A DNA stretch of 29,778 bases from the NCBI GenBank assembly GCA_964627855.1, contig CAZVLE010000050.1, positions 1-29,778 on the forward strand. The letters run 5' to 3'. The DNA is from CAZVLE01 sp964627855 (GTDB taxonomy: Bacteria > Bacillota > Dethiobacteria > DTU022). Position numbers and translations under genes: made by a program. Under the pieces are notes generated by a model. The model ran no database searches, was not told the origin of the DNA, and saw only the letters and a program-made list of their open reading frames with translations. The stretch's first letter is position 1, and every line of letters starts with the position of its first letter. Positions 22,926-29,730 of the stretch are shown one piece after another.

Positions 22926-24446
22926 ATGAAAACAAATAAAAATTGGCATATAATTCTCTTGGCAGCACTAATGGCGATAAGCCTGATTGCTTTAAGTGCA
23001 AACTTCACCCTGGCAAGCACACTTCTATATAGCCAGATGTGGGAAGGGCAGGGCTCTGACTCACTTGATTGCGACAAACTGGGTGAAAGCCCTGAGCGCA
23101 CTGCTGATGGCTGGATTCATTGGATTGTTACACAGGGAAGCGATGTAACTGAAGCAGAACTGGTATTAGGTGGTTCCGGTAACGGTACTTACGAACCTTC
23201 AAAGTATGGCCCGGTAGTGGAGTTTTTTACACCTTACTTTGATATAGATACCTTAACCGCGACATTGTATTTTGATGGTTCTTTAAGCACCAATACCCAG
23301 TTTGTTATATCAGACTACTGCCCTGGAACTCTGGCTGAGCATCTAATTATCAGCAAAACTGCCGTTACCTCTTATACCCGCACCCACGAGTGGGATATAG
23401 AAAAGGAAGTTGAAACAGAAAAAAAACATACGGTTGACGAAGATACCCCAAAAATCTGGCTTTACACCGATGGCAGCGGTAATGAAACTGCTACCTGGAA
23501 TGTGGATGTGATTTATAAAGGCCACGAAGACGGTAACTTCAACGTCTCGGGCGAAATCACCATTGAAAATATGGGTGCTGTTGATGCCTTGATTACCGGC
23601 GTTGTGGATGAATTAGCCGGCACACCGGTCACTATTACCTGGCCTGAAGGAACGGAATTCCCCTACACCCTGGCAGTCGAGGATACCCTGACCGGCACTT
23701 ACAGCGAAAATGTAGATGGTAAGACCGAAGGTATAAATGTGGTTACCGTAACAACCGAAAGAGACTCATACAGCGGCGATGCTGTTATCACCTGGGGTGA
23801 TCCCGAAGAAGAGCTCTATCAGACTGTAAACATTAAAGACATAAGCGATCTATTCGGCGAGGTAGACCTTGGAATGGTAGCTGCTCCCAATGACGCCCAA
23901 TTTGATTATAGTAAAGCCTTTGCCTGGGCCGATTACGGGGCTGCCGGCTCCTTCACTTACGATAACACGGCTACCATAGACGAGACAAATCAATCGGCCG
24001 ATGCGGTCCTTAAAGTAAATGTTCAGGGTTTCTTCTATGAAACCGCCTATGCTAAAGGAGATACAGCACAAACCTTCAGTCCCACTTTTCGTAACTGGGG
24101 CTGGACCAATCCGATTTTACCAGGCAATTATGAAATGGAATTGTGGGCAGGGGCAGGGAAAAACGACACATCCAAAGGCACTCTGGTAGGATTCGTGACC
24201 ATAATCTATGGTGGTAACGGCTACGTAACCGGAACCTATAACCTCTATCCAGGTTTCAGCCTGGATGAGACTCACTTCTATGCCGGTAAAACCAAATTTC
24301 CTCAAATGCAGCAGGGGCGTAGAATCGTAAACACGGTTGCTCCTGGGCAGTATTATAACGACAGCCCATTTGACGGAAACCAGGTTTACGTAATTGCCCA
24401 TGCAGTAGTAGGGCTTCCAAATCCAAACTTCGGCCCTACAGAATAA
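22926..24446 (+). CDS. Secreted surface-type protein with signal peptide
   Basis: The 506-residue protein starts with KTNKNW, a hydrophobic IILLAALMAISLIALS stretch and a probable signal peptidase I site near FTLAS/TLLY, so it should be exported. There is no sortase, LPXTG or membrane anchor. The mature part is acidic, rich in Thr, Gly and Asp, with few Cys. A middle section (about 200-345) of beta-strand-like repeats includes a stretch reading NFNVSGEITIENMGAVDALI that resembles bacterial Ig-like domains. The last 110 residues (PGNYEMELWAGAGKNDTSKG, TYNLYPGFSLDETHFYAG, VYVIAHAVVGLP) look like a C-terminal domain I have seen in other secreted proteins but cannot name. The start ATG overlaps a Met-Lys-stop mini-ORF at 22921-22929. 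Function unknown; an envelope or adhesin-like role is inferred. Confidence 0.75.
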   Translation: MKTNKNWHIILLAALMAISLIALSANFTLASTLLYSQMWEGQGSDSLDCDKLGESPERTADGWIHWIVTQGSDVTEAELVLGGSGNGTYEPSKYGPVVEFFTPYFDIDTLTATLYFDGSLSTNTQFVISDYCPGTLAEHLIISKTAVTSYTRTHEWDIEKEVETEKKHTVDEDTPKIWLYTDGSGNETATWNVDVIYKGHEDGNFNVSGEITIENMGAVDALITGVVDELAGTPVTITWPEGTEFPYTLAVEDTLTGTYSENVDGKTEGINVVTVTTERDSYSGDAVITWGDPEEELYQTVNIKDISDLFGEVDLGMVAAPNDAQFDYSKAFAWADYGAAGSFTYDNTATIDETNQSADAVLKVNVQGFFYETAYAKGDTAQTFSPTFRNWGWTNPILPGNYEMELWAGAGKNDTSKGTLVGFVTIIYGGNGYVTGTYNLYPGFSLDETHFYAGKTKFPQMQQGRRIVNTVAPGQYYNDSPFDGNQVYVIAHAVVGLPNPNFGPTE

Positions 24447-24477
24447 ATTACAACTGATGCATAATGTTGCACAACTT

Positions 24478-24512
24478 GAAGGGGCTGCCGGTAAAGGCAG
24501 CCTCTTCTCTTA
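24478..24512 (+). terminator. Terminator of the surface-protein gene
   Basis: The 12-bp stem (24478-24489 / 24496-24507, one G-U) is followed by TCTTAT. It lies 31 bp after the stop codon. Confidence 0.75.
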
Positions 24513-24551
24513 TAGTTTATACTCTAATGATTTTTACGTACTGCTATTCCA

Positions 24552-24665
24552 TTAACCAACAATATATTTAACCAGGCTGTAGATTCCGAGCACTGCTGCC
24601 AGCAGTATATACATTAGCAGTCATGGAGAGACCCTTTTATACCAGGGCTCCTTTTTCATTTCCAT
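24552..24665 (-). pseudogene. Small single-span membrane protein ORF with in-frame TGA
   Basis: A 38-codon frame starts at the ATG 24663-24665, 10 nt after a perfect AAGGAGG (24676-24682), and ends at TAA 24552-24554. The first 14 codons read MEMKKEPWYKRVSP. Codon 15 is TGA (24621-24623). The frame then continues with LLMYILLAAVLGIYSLVKYI and VG, a good transmembrane helix. The arrangement, short basic/aromatic N-terminus followed by a single span, is that of a small membrane protein, and TGA lies exactly where Trp (TGG) would fit. A nonsense mutation, a sequence error or recoding are possible. TGA is an ordinary stop elsewhere in the window (ispE, rsmA). It is called a pseudogene only provisionally. 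Confidence 0.5.
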
Positions 24666-24815
24666 CTGAATACCACCTCCTTACTCTCTATACCTACTTT
24701 ACCACAATGAACCTTAACCTGGCTTAATCATGGAACTGTTTTGATCTGACAAGTTTGTCACTATCCATGCAAAGAGAGGAAAATTATAAACGCAAAAGAT
24801 AATGTACAGCACTTA

Positions 24816-25301
24816 TTACTTTTTAGCGTTGACCAGTTCTTTCGCTTTCTTGCCAGTTAGGTGTTCAATATCAATAGCTATTATCTGCGAGCGCTTGCAC
24901 TCATCAATTTCCTTCTTTTTCTCTTCTGCCGGGCGGTCTCCTGAATATTTTTCTACTAAAACCTCGAACCCTTTATACCACTCGTCTCCTTCTGTTATTC
25001 TTGCTTTACCAAAGGCAATAACACTGCGGAAATGAGAGGTATACTCGGCGCTGACAATTGTATCTTCATCTACCACGGCAAAAGAGACTTTCGGGTTTTT
25101 CATAATAGCGTCGATTTTGTGCCCCGCACTTGCGCAATGAAAATATATTTTATTGTCATGATAAGTATAATTGAGCGGCACTGCATAGGGATAATCTTCA
25201 TCACCACTGCAGGCCAGCACTCCATTACTGCGCCTGTTTAAAACAGCGATAGAATCATCCATTGACAGTAACTGTTTATTTCTCTTCATCTTTCTAAACA
25301 T
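24816..25301 (-). CDS. Pyridoxamine 5'-phosphate oxidase-family flavin-binding protein
   Basis: The 161-residue protein has the split-barrel PPOX/NimA-like fold: SIAVLNRRSNGVLACSGDED, YPYAVPLNYTYHDNKIYFHC, ASAGHKIDAIMKNPKVSFAV and late FRSVIAFGKARI. Members bind FMN or related cofactors and include nitroimidazole reductases and small uncharacterised proteins. The ATG at 25299-25301 has GAGG about 9 nt upstream; a longer frame to 25445 would run into tRNA-Ser(CGA) and is not credible. It follows the tRNA and its terminator on the same strand. Substrate unknown. Confidence 0.85.
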   Translation of the reverse strand: MFRKMKRNKQLLSMDDSIAVLNRRSNGVLACSGDEDYPYAVPLNYTYHDNKIYFHCASAGHKIDAIMKNPKVSFAVVDEDTIVSAEYTSHFRSVIAFGKARITEGDEWYKGFEVLVEKYSGDRPAEEKKKEIDECKRSQIIAIDIEHLTGKKAKELVNAKK

Positions 25302-25350
25302 TAGTTGTAACCTCGCTTTTGAAGGATAGGTAGTAAATAAACCAACCCGG

Positions 25351-25391
25351 CAAAAAAGAAAAGGAAGGTTTGCAGATTTTCTCCGCAAACC
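25351..25391 (-). terminator. Terminator of tRNA-Ser(CGA)
   Basis: The stem GGTTTGC (25367-25373) / GCAAACC (25385-25391) is followed on the minus strand by a T-rich tract (TTCCTTTTCTTTTTT). Confidence 0.65.
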
Positions 25392-25402
25392 CTCAAAGAT
25401 AA

Positions 25403-25492
25403 TGGCGGAGAGAGTGGGATTCGAACCCACGGTGCCTTGCAGCACACACGATTTCGAGTCGTGCGCCTTCGACCGGACTCGGCCATCTCTCC
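25403..25492 (-). tRNA. tRNA-Ser (anticodon CGA)
   Basis: The gene is 90 nt including CCA (25403-25405). The anticodon loop CTCGAAA lies between CACGA and TCGTG. A long variable arm and GGTTCGAATCC T-arm are present, as is the acceptor GGAGAGA. Confidence 0.97.
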
Positions 25493-25505
25493 ATCTTCGG
25501 GTTAT

Positions 25506-25534
25506 ATCTTACAACAGGATCGCAGGGTTGTAAA
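25506..25534 (-). promoter_or_regulatory. Possible promoter of tRNA-Ser(CGA)
   Basis: The minus strand has TTTACA (25529-25534) and TAAGAT (25506-25511) with a 17-bp spacer, 13 bp before the tRNA. Confidence 0.45.
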
Positions 25535-25574
25535 GCCGGCCGGGCGCTTTAAATCAGCTAACTCGAGATCGCTT

Positions 25575-26027
25575 TCAATCTCGCCTGCTCCTAAAAAAAT
25601 CATGTAAAATAGCGGCGCATTCTTCCTCCAGAATCCCACTTGTTACCATCAGGCGATGATTGAACCTGGTATCCTGGACGAGGTTGTAAAGTGAACCCGC
25701 CGCTCCACTCTTGGGATCTTTAGCACCAAAGACCAGGCGATCGAGACGAGCCTGGACCATAGCTCCGGCACACATTGGGCATGGCTCAAGGGTAACGTAA
25801 AGAGTGCAGCCACTAAGACGCCATCCTCCAAGCATTTTCCCGGCCTGCCTGATCACTAAAATCTCAGCATGAGCCGAGGCATCACAATTGTCTTCGCGGC
25901 GGTTGCGGTCTGCAACCAAAATATTCCCCTCTTTAACTATAACCGCCCCGATTGGGACCTCATCATAACGCGAAGCTTCCTCGGCCTGAGCAAGAGCATA
26001 AGCCATAAATTTTTCATCACTTTGCAT
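25575..26027 (-). CDS. tadA: tRNA-specific adenosine deaminase
   Basis: TadA converts A34 of tRNA-Arg(ACG) to inosine. A tRNA-Arg(ACG), its normal substrate, is encoded at 29650-29727 in the same window. The zinc-dependent deaminase motifs are SAHAEILVIRQAG (H53, catalytic E55) and LEPCPMCAGAM (C83, C86). Length is about 150 residues. The ATG at 26025-26027 is preferred over the TTG at 26030 because AGGGGT lies upstream. The place upstream of SRP RNA and dnaX matches B. subtilis yaaJ, although the surface protein and other genes have entered between them here. Confidence 0.95.
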   Translation of the reverse strand: MQSDEKFMAYALAQAEEASRYDEVPIGAVIVKEGNILVADRNRREDNCDASAHAEILVIRQAGKMLGGWRLSGCTLYVTLEPCPMCAGAMVQARLDRLVFGAKDPKSGAAGSLYNLVQDTRFNHRLMVTSGILEEECAAILHDFFRSRRD

Positions 26028-26070
26028 CAACTCTACCCCTTTTCAATTATAACACTGCCCATTACTGATA

Positions 26071-26100
26071 AAAAAATATGCCCCTTTAGCGGGGCATATT
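26071..26100 (-). terminator. Terminator of the zinc-ribbon gene
   Basis: The perfect 10-bp stem AATATGCCCC (26075-26084) / GGGGCATATT (26091-26100), loop TTTAGC, is followed by a T run on the minus strand. Confidence 0.85.
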
Positions 26101-26140
26101 GCTGTCATTTATTCAGTCTATTTTTCACGGATACGATACG

Positions 26141-26815
26141 CTACCGCTCAAAACTTAAATCATTAATGATATTGCGAAACTCGGCATCTGTAGTTCGTTC
26201 AAGTTCGATCCTGATACCCTGCCCGGTATCGATCATGGTCAACTCATCCGCAGCCCTGAATACCAACTCGGCGTTTCTCTCCCATTCTGCATTGCTGCGA
26301 TGATAAAGCTCCAGGTAGTTCGTGGTGTCTGCTGTAACTTCACGAAACTGTGTTCTGAACCAATACCCTTCTGCCGGCACAGCAATATTAACCATGTCAT
26401 TTGGTAAGAACTGGAAATAAACCTCATTACCGCCACTACTACCTCTCCAGGAACCAATCAGGTCACCGGAAACGCTCCCGCCATTCCCACCCAGAGCAGG
26501 CAGGCCTTCTCCGTCAAAGAGGAAAAGATAGCTTAACCCGAAGCCGGCTCCAAAGAGCAATAATACGGCCAATATTATTACAAGTGGAAGCACAAAGCTA
26601 TTTTTTTTCTTCTTTTCCTGAATCGGTTGATAATAAGCCTGCTGAGGGGGGACGTTAAACCGTTGTTCCTGCCCTCCGCCATATTGCTCGGTTACTCCTG
26701 CTGCTCTAACAGCCTGGGGAACCGCTTCATCAACCATTGATTCACAATATCTACACTTTATTGCTTTGATCGGAATATCTTCGCAACAGAAAGGACATAT
26801 TTTCATCTCAGACAT
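26141..26815 (-). CDS. Zinc-ribbon membrane-anchored protein
   Basis: The 224-residue protein starts at the ATG 26813-26815, 6 nt after GGGAGG. The N-terminus has a zinc ribbon: CPFC (C7, C10), then CRYC (C21, C24). A Pro/Gln-rich linker reaches residue 65, then KKKK and a transmembrane helix (FVLPLVIILAVLLLFGAGFG, about 74-99). The remaining 125 residues lie outside the membrane: a Gly-rich segment, then a compact domain (DLIGSWRGSSGGNEVYFQFL, then a WFRTQFREVTADTTNYLELY stretch) reminiscent of small beta-barrel lipocalin-like domains. The ribbon would be cytoplasmic. It has its own promoter region and terminator. I know of similar zinc-ribbon plus helix proteins in Firmicutes but no function. 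Confidence 0.78.
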   Translation of the reverse strand: MSEMKICPFCCEDIPIKAIKCRYCESMVDEAVPQAVRAAGVTEQYGGGQEQRFNVPPQQAYYQPIQEKKKKNSFVLPLVIILAVLLLFGAGFGLSYLFLFDGEGLPALGGNGGSVSGDLIGSWRGSSGGNEVYFQFLPNDMVNIAVPAEGYWFRTQFREVTADTTNYLELYHRSNAEWERNAELVFRAADELTMIDTGQGIRIELERTTDAEFRNIINDLSFER

Positions 26816-26955
26816 TACTATACCTCCCAAACACAATGATCAAACTGCTTTATGCAGCCTGTTTCTAAATCAGCACAAAAAACTAAACATTATTACCAGA
26901 AAAAAGCTCTTGTTTTATAAGATTTTTCACAAGCCCTTAATAAGTCACAAGTTAT

Positions 26956-27005
26956 ATTATAACATAACAACACAACTTGCAATAATAAAATATCTTCGTT
27001 ATAAT
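26956..27005. promoter_or_regulatory. Divergent promoters sharing a palindromic TTGCAA -35
   Basis: TTGCAA (26977-26982) is its own reverse complement. Rightwards it is 17 bp from TATAAT (27000-27005), driving the first lipoprotein. Leftwards it is 15 bp from minus-strand TATAAT (26956-26961), facing the zinc-ribbon gene. The rightward promoter is convincing; the leftward spacing is short. Confidence 0.6.
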
Positions 27006-27016
27006 GGAATATGAAT

Positions 27017-27050
27017 AAGCCCGTTGTTAGTGACCCGGACAAGCGGGCTT
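27017..27050 (+). promoter_or_regulatory. 5'-leader hairpin of lipoprotein gene 1
   Basis: AAGCCCGTTGTT (27017-27028) and ACAAGCGGGCTT (27039-27050) form a 7-bp GC-rich stem extended by four pairs past one bulged G. It begins about 11 nt after the -10, so close to the transcript 5' end. No strong T run follows. The same 12-nt arms occur before gene 2. Confidence 0.65.
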
Positions 27051-27082
27051 TAGTTATCAGGATAGAAATAGGAGGCAGCTTA

Positions 27083-27553
27083 ATGGTTAATTATAAAATT
27101 AAACTGGGTGTAGTTATAATCGTATTGGCTACTGCCCTCTTAGCAGGTTGTGGCCTGATTAATGCTGTTGGCTCAACTCCTGAAGAAACAACTGTTAGTG
27201 ACGGAACTCTACCGGAGTGGATTTTTTGGTCACATTATGACACTGCAGAGCCGGATAAACCCGAGCAAGAGATAAATGATATCGGAGACGGAAATTTTGA
27301 AAGTGACAACAATGCTTTTCAAAGCACGGGAACGACAGCTCCTGCTCCTGCCCTTGCTCCGGAACCTACCACTCAACCAACGGAGCCAGAACAGGCTGCA
27401 AGGCCTTCAGCAGGAACGATGAAGGATATCTTAGATTTTCACAAGGATATTGGCATACCGTCATCTGCGAAGGAAAAGCTAGAGATGGCAAAGCAAAAAG
27501 AGCAGGCAGCCAAAGAACAGGAAACTCAAAAGGAGTGGTGGGAGTGGGATTAA
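27083..27553 (+). CDS. Putative lipoprotein, paralogue 1
   Basis: The product is 156 residues from the ATG at 27083, which has AGGAGG 8-9 nt upstream. An earlier in-frame ATG at 27011 is at the transcription start and not credible. A signal peptide runs to the lipobox LLAGC (C23), so the protein should be lipid-anchored outside the membrane. The mature part has TLPEWIFWSHYDTAEPD, an acidic spacer, a Pro/Ala/Thr-rich segment (about 88-115), the block PSAGTMKDILDF, and a Lys/Glu/Gln-rich tail that could form a short helix, ending KEWWEWD. The next gene encodes a paralogue with the same blocks. I do not recognise the family. Confidence 0.78.
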   Translation: MVNYKIKLGVVIIVLATALLAGCGLINAVGSTPEETTVSDGTLPEWIFWSHYDTAEPDKPEQEINDIGDGNFESDNNAFQSTGTTAPAPALAPEPTTQPTEPEQAARPSAGTMKDILDFHKDIGIPSSAKEKLEMAKQKEQAAKEQETQKEWWEWD

Positions 27554-27587
27554 TACTTCAATAACCGACCAGGCGCTTTTGAGTTAC

Positions 27588-27616
27588 TTGCATAACTTGT
27601 GAATGTCAGTTATAAT
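27588..27616 (+). promoter_or_regulatory. Promoter of lipoprotein gene 2
   Basis: TTGCAT (27588-27593) and TATAAT (27611-27616) are separated by 17 bp, the same layout as the promoter of paralogue 1. Confidence 0.7.
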
Positions 27617-27626
27617 TTACTATAAG

Positions 27627-27672
27627 AAGCCCGTTGTTCATAGTTCTAAAACAAGCGGGCTTAGTTTTTGAG
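27627..27672 (+). terminator. Leader hairpin of lipoprotein gene 2, terminator-like
   Basis: AAGCCCGTTGTT (27627-27638) and ACAAGCGGGCTT (27651-27662) are identical to the arms before gene 1, and here are followed by AGTTTTTG. It lies 10 nt downstream of the gene 2 -10. It could terminate gene 1 and also attenuate gene 2. Confidence 0.65.
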
Positions 27673-27697
27673 AGATTTAAATGAAGGAGGAACCTGC

Positions 27698-28237
27698 ATG
27701 ATAAATGTCAAGACAATAATTTTTATTAGCCTTACTGTAACACTTGCTTTACTCATGTTCGGCTGTGGGATTTTAACCTCGCAGACTGCTGCACCGGATG
27801 AAACAAGCGGTCAAACTGGCGAACTTCCTGTTTGGCTTTCTCTGGCACATTATGAAACCACTGAAGCTGATAGCCTAAACGATTCAACAGATTCAGATGG
27901 TGATGAAGATGATGACTTTTTCCTGGGATCGAACACTGAATCCAGTGGAACTGCACCAGCACCTGCACAATCAACTTCACCTGCACCAGCAGCACCGGCA
28001 CCAGCTCAAAGTAGCGAACCGGCTGCCGACACTTCAAGTGAGAGTGACACTACACCACCCAGCCCTGGTACAATGGAGTATATTTTATGGCAGCAGGAAC
28101 AACATGAAGCCGCCAAGGAACAGCACCAAAAGGATAAAGAAAAAGAAGAAGAGAAAACTAAAACACTTCAGGAAAGAGTCTGGCAGATGACCTTTGACTC
28201 AGTACACACCCCTCTGGAAAAAGTAGTTGTAGAGTAA
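27698..28237 (+). CDS. Putative lipoprotein, paralogue 2
   Basis: The product is 179 residues from the ATG at 27698 with AAGGAGG 8-9 nt upstream. The signal peptide ends in LMFGC (C23), a slightly unusual lipobox with Phe at -2. It parallels paralogue 1 block by block: ELPVWLSLAHYETTEAD, an acidic stretch (DSDGDEDDD), a long Pro/Ala/Ser segment (PAPAQSTSPAPAAPAPAQSS), PSPGTMEYILWQQEQ, then a strongly charged KDKEKEEEKTK helix-like tail. The low-complexity linker suggests the conserved C-terminal block is held away from the membrane or in the peptidoglycan. Function unknown. Confidence 0.78.
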   Translation: MINVKTIIFISLTVTLALLMFGCGILTSQTAAPDETSGQTGELPVWLSLAHYETTEADSLNDSTDSDGDEDDDFFLGSNTESSGTAPAPAQSTSPAPAAPAPAQSSEPAADTSSESDTTPPSPGTMEYILWQQEQHEAAKEQHQKDKEKEEEKTKTLQERVWQMTFDSVHTPLEKVVVE

Positions 28238-28285
28238 ACATAAGCAGTACTTAACTCAGGAAGATATGAAATTGAGCGTCTATAG

Positions 28286-28325
28286 TAGCCTCGCCTGCAG
28301 CAAATGGGCGGGGCTATTACTTTTT
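28286..28325 (+). terminator. Terminator of lipoprotein gene 2
   Basis: The 10-bp stem (28286-28295 / 28307-28316, one U-G) is followed by TTACTTTTT. Confidence 0.8.
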
Positions 28326-28465
28326 CACCAGTTAGCTACCATCGAAATCATTACAATTTAGAGATGATAAACTTAATTGCTTAAAACTAATCTTTGCCTT
28401 GTGAAGGTAATAGAAAGTTAATGTTGAAATAATTAAGGCAAAAGAATAACCAGGGGGGATGATGT

Positions 28466-29533
28466 ATGGAATCTGCTTTTTTAATAACCAGAACAGGCGA
28501 TCCTAAGCTTAAGCCTGACCCAAATGATCTTGCCTTTGGCACAGACTTTACCGATCACATGTTTGAAATGGACTATAGCCCTGAAAAAGGCTGGCATAAT
28601 GGAAGAATTGTGCCCTACGGTCCTCTCATGCTTGATCCCTCTACTGCTTTTTTTCATTATGCGCAGGGCATGTTTGAAGGCTTAAAGGCTTATAAAACCG
28701 ATGACGAAAGAATTCTGCTTTTCAGGCCGCTCGAAAATGTTCGCAGAACCAATGCTACCAACGAACGTATGTGCATTCCGGTGCTGGATGAAGCACTGAT
28801 GTTAGACGCTATTAAAACATTAGTCGACATTGAAAGGGATTGGGTGCCAAGTGCCGAAGGAACTTCTCTATACATCAGGCCTTTTATTATAGCTGCAGAC
28901 CCCTATATAGGCGTGCGGCCTTCTGAAACTTTTAAGTTTTATATTATTCTTTCCCCCGTGGGTGCTTACTATAAAGAAGGGCTCAGCCCCACCAAGATTT
29001 TGGTTGAAGACAAATATGTGCGGGCCGCTGAAGGGGGCACTGGATTTGCCAAAGTCCCGGGCAATTACGCAGCCAGCCTCAAAGCCCAGGAAGAGGCAAT
29101 AAAAAAAGGATACCACCAGGTTTTATGGCTTGATGGGATTGCAAGAGAATACGTTGAAGAGATCGGCACTTCCAATGCTTTCTTTAAAATTGATGGAGAG
29201 GTAATCACCCCACCGCTAAGCGGCACCATCTTGCCGGGCATTACCAGGGATTCTGTATTAAAGCTTCTCGGGCACTGGGATGTCAAAACTACAGAGAAGA
29301 GATTAAAAATCCAGGATGTCTATGCTGCCCAGGATGCAGGCAAACTGGAAGAGGTTTTTGCCACTGGAACCGCGGCAGTTATATCACCTGTTGGGGAACT
29401 TTGCTGGAAAGAGCAGGCCATCATTATCAATAACAGAGAAATTGGTAAGCTCTCACGAAAACTCTATGATCAGATTAGCGGCATTCAGAAAGGTGCCCTC
29501 AGTGATGAGTTTGGATGGGTCGTAGAAGTCTAA
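28466..29533 (+). CDS. ilvE: Branched-chain amino acid aminotransferase
   Basis: The 355-residue PLP enzyme interconverts Leu, Ile and Val with their 2-oxo acids. The fold-IV motifs are clear: LDPSTAFFHYAQGMFEGLKA near 56-75, the PLP lysine K196 in GGTGFAKVPGNYAASLKAQ, and YVEEIGTSNAFF and late GTAAVISPVGEL. The length and KVPGNYAAS context match the eukaryote-like BCAT type (about 355 residues) common in Firmicutes, rather than the shorter E. coli IlvE (about 309). GGGGGG lies 7-8 nt before the ATG. It stands alone, with a lipoprotein terminator upstream and a terminator at 29607-29646 downstream. No clear promoter was identified in 28326-28465. Confidence 0.94.
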   Translation: MESAFLITRTGDPKLKPDPNDLAFGTDFTDHMFEMDYSPEKGWHNGRIVPYGPLMLDPSTAFFHYAQGMFEGLKAYKTDDERILLFRPLENVRRTNATNERMCIPVLDEALMLDAIKTLVDIERDWVPSAEGTSLYIRPFIIAADPYIGVRPSETFKFYIILSPVGAYYKEGLSPTKILVEDKYVRAAEGGTGFAKVPGNYAASLKAQEEAIKKGYHQVLWLDGIAREYVEEIGTSNAFFKIDGEVITPPLSGTILPGITRDSVLKLLGHWDVKTTEKRLKIQDVYAAQDAGKLEEVFATGTAAVISPVGELCWKEQAIIINNREIGKLSRKLYDQISGIQKGALSDEFGWVVEV

Positions 29534-29606
29534 TCTAGACACCTGTATAAGGTATAATTCACAGGTCACTTATGCGATTAATCTTTTAAAACAAATTGAC
29601 AGCATG

Positions 29607-29646
29607 AAAAAGCCACGGAACAATTAACAGTTTCCATGGCTTTTTT
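29607..29646 (-). terminator. Bidirectional terminator between ilvE and tRNA-Arg
   Basis: Arms 29607-29620 and 29632-29646 pair over 14 bp with one mismatch (G-U on the minus strand, C-A on the plus). Both flanks have A/T runs, so it can stop transcription from both sides. Confidence 0.8.
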
Positions 29647-29649
29647 CTT

Positions 29650-29727
29650 TGGTGCGCCCGGCAGGATTTGAACCTGCGGCCTCCTGATTCGTAGTCAGTT
29701 ACTCTATCCGGACTGAGCTACGGGCGC
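29650..29727 (-). tRNA. tRNA-Arg (anticodon ACG)
   Basis: The gene is 78 nt including CCA (29650-29652). The acceptor GCGCCCG pairs with CGGGCGC. The anticodon loop is CTACGAA and the T-arm CAGGTTCAAATCCTG. A34 of this tRNA is the normal target of TadA, encoded at 25575-26027. Confidence 0.96.
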
Positions 29728-29730
29728 ATG

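Noticed and set aside
24621..24623. The in-frame TGA as a selenocysteine codon
   Set aside because: A weak 5-bp hairpin follows within 15-20 nt, but the loop lacks the expected GU element and Sec at the edge of a transmembrane helix makes little sense.
25302..25445. An N-terminal extension of the PPOX-family protein
   Set aside because: It would be read through the terminator and into tRNA-Ser(CGA); the ATG at 25301 has a proper ribosome-binding site.
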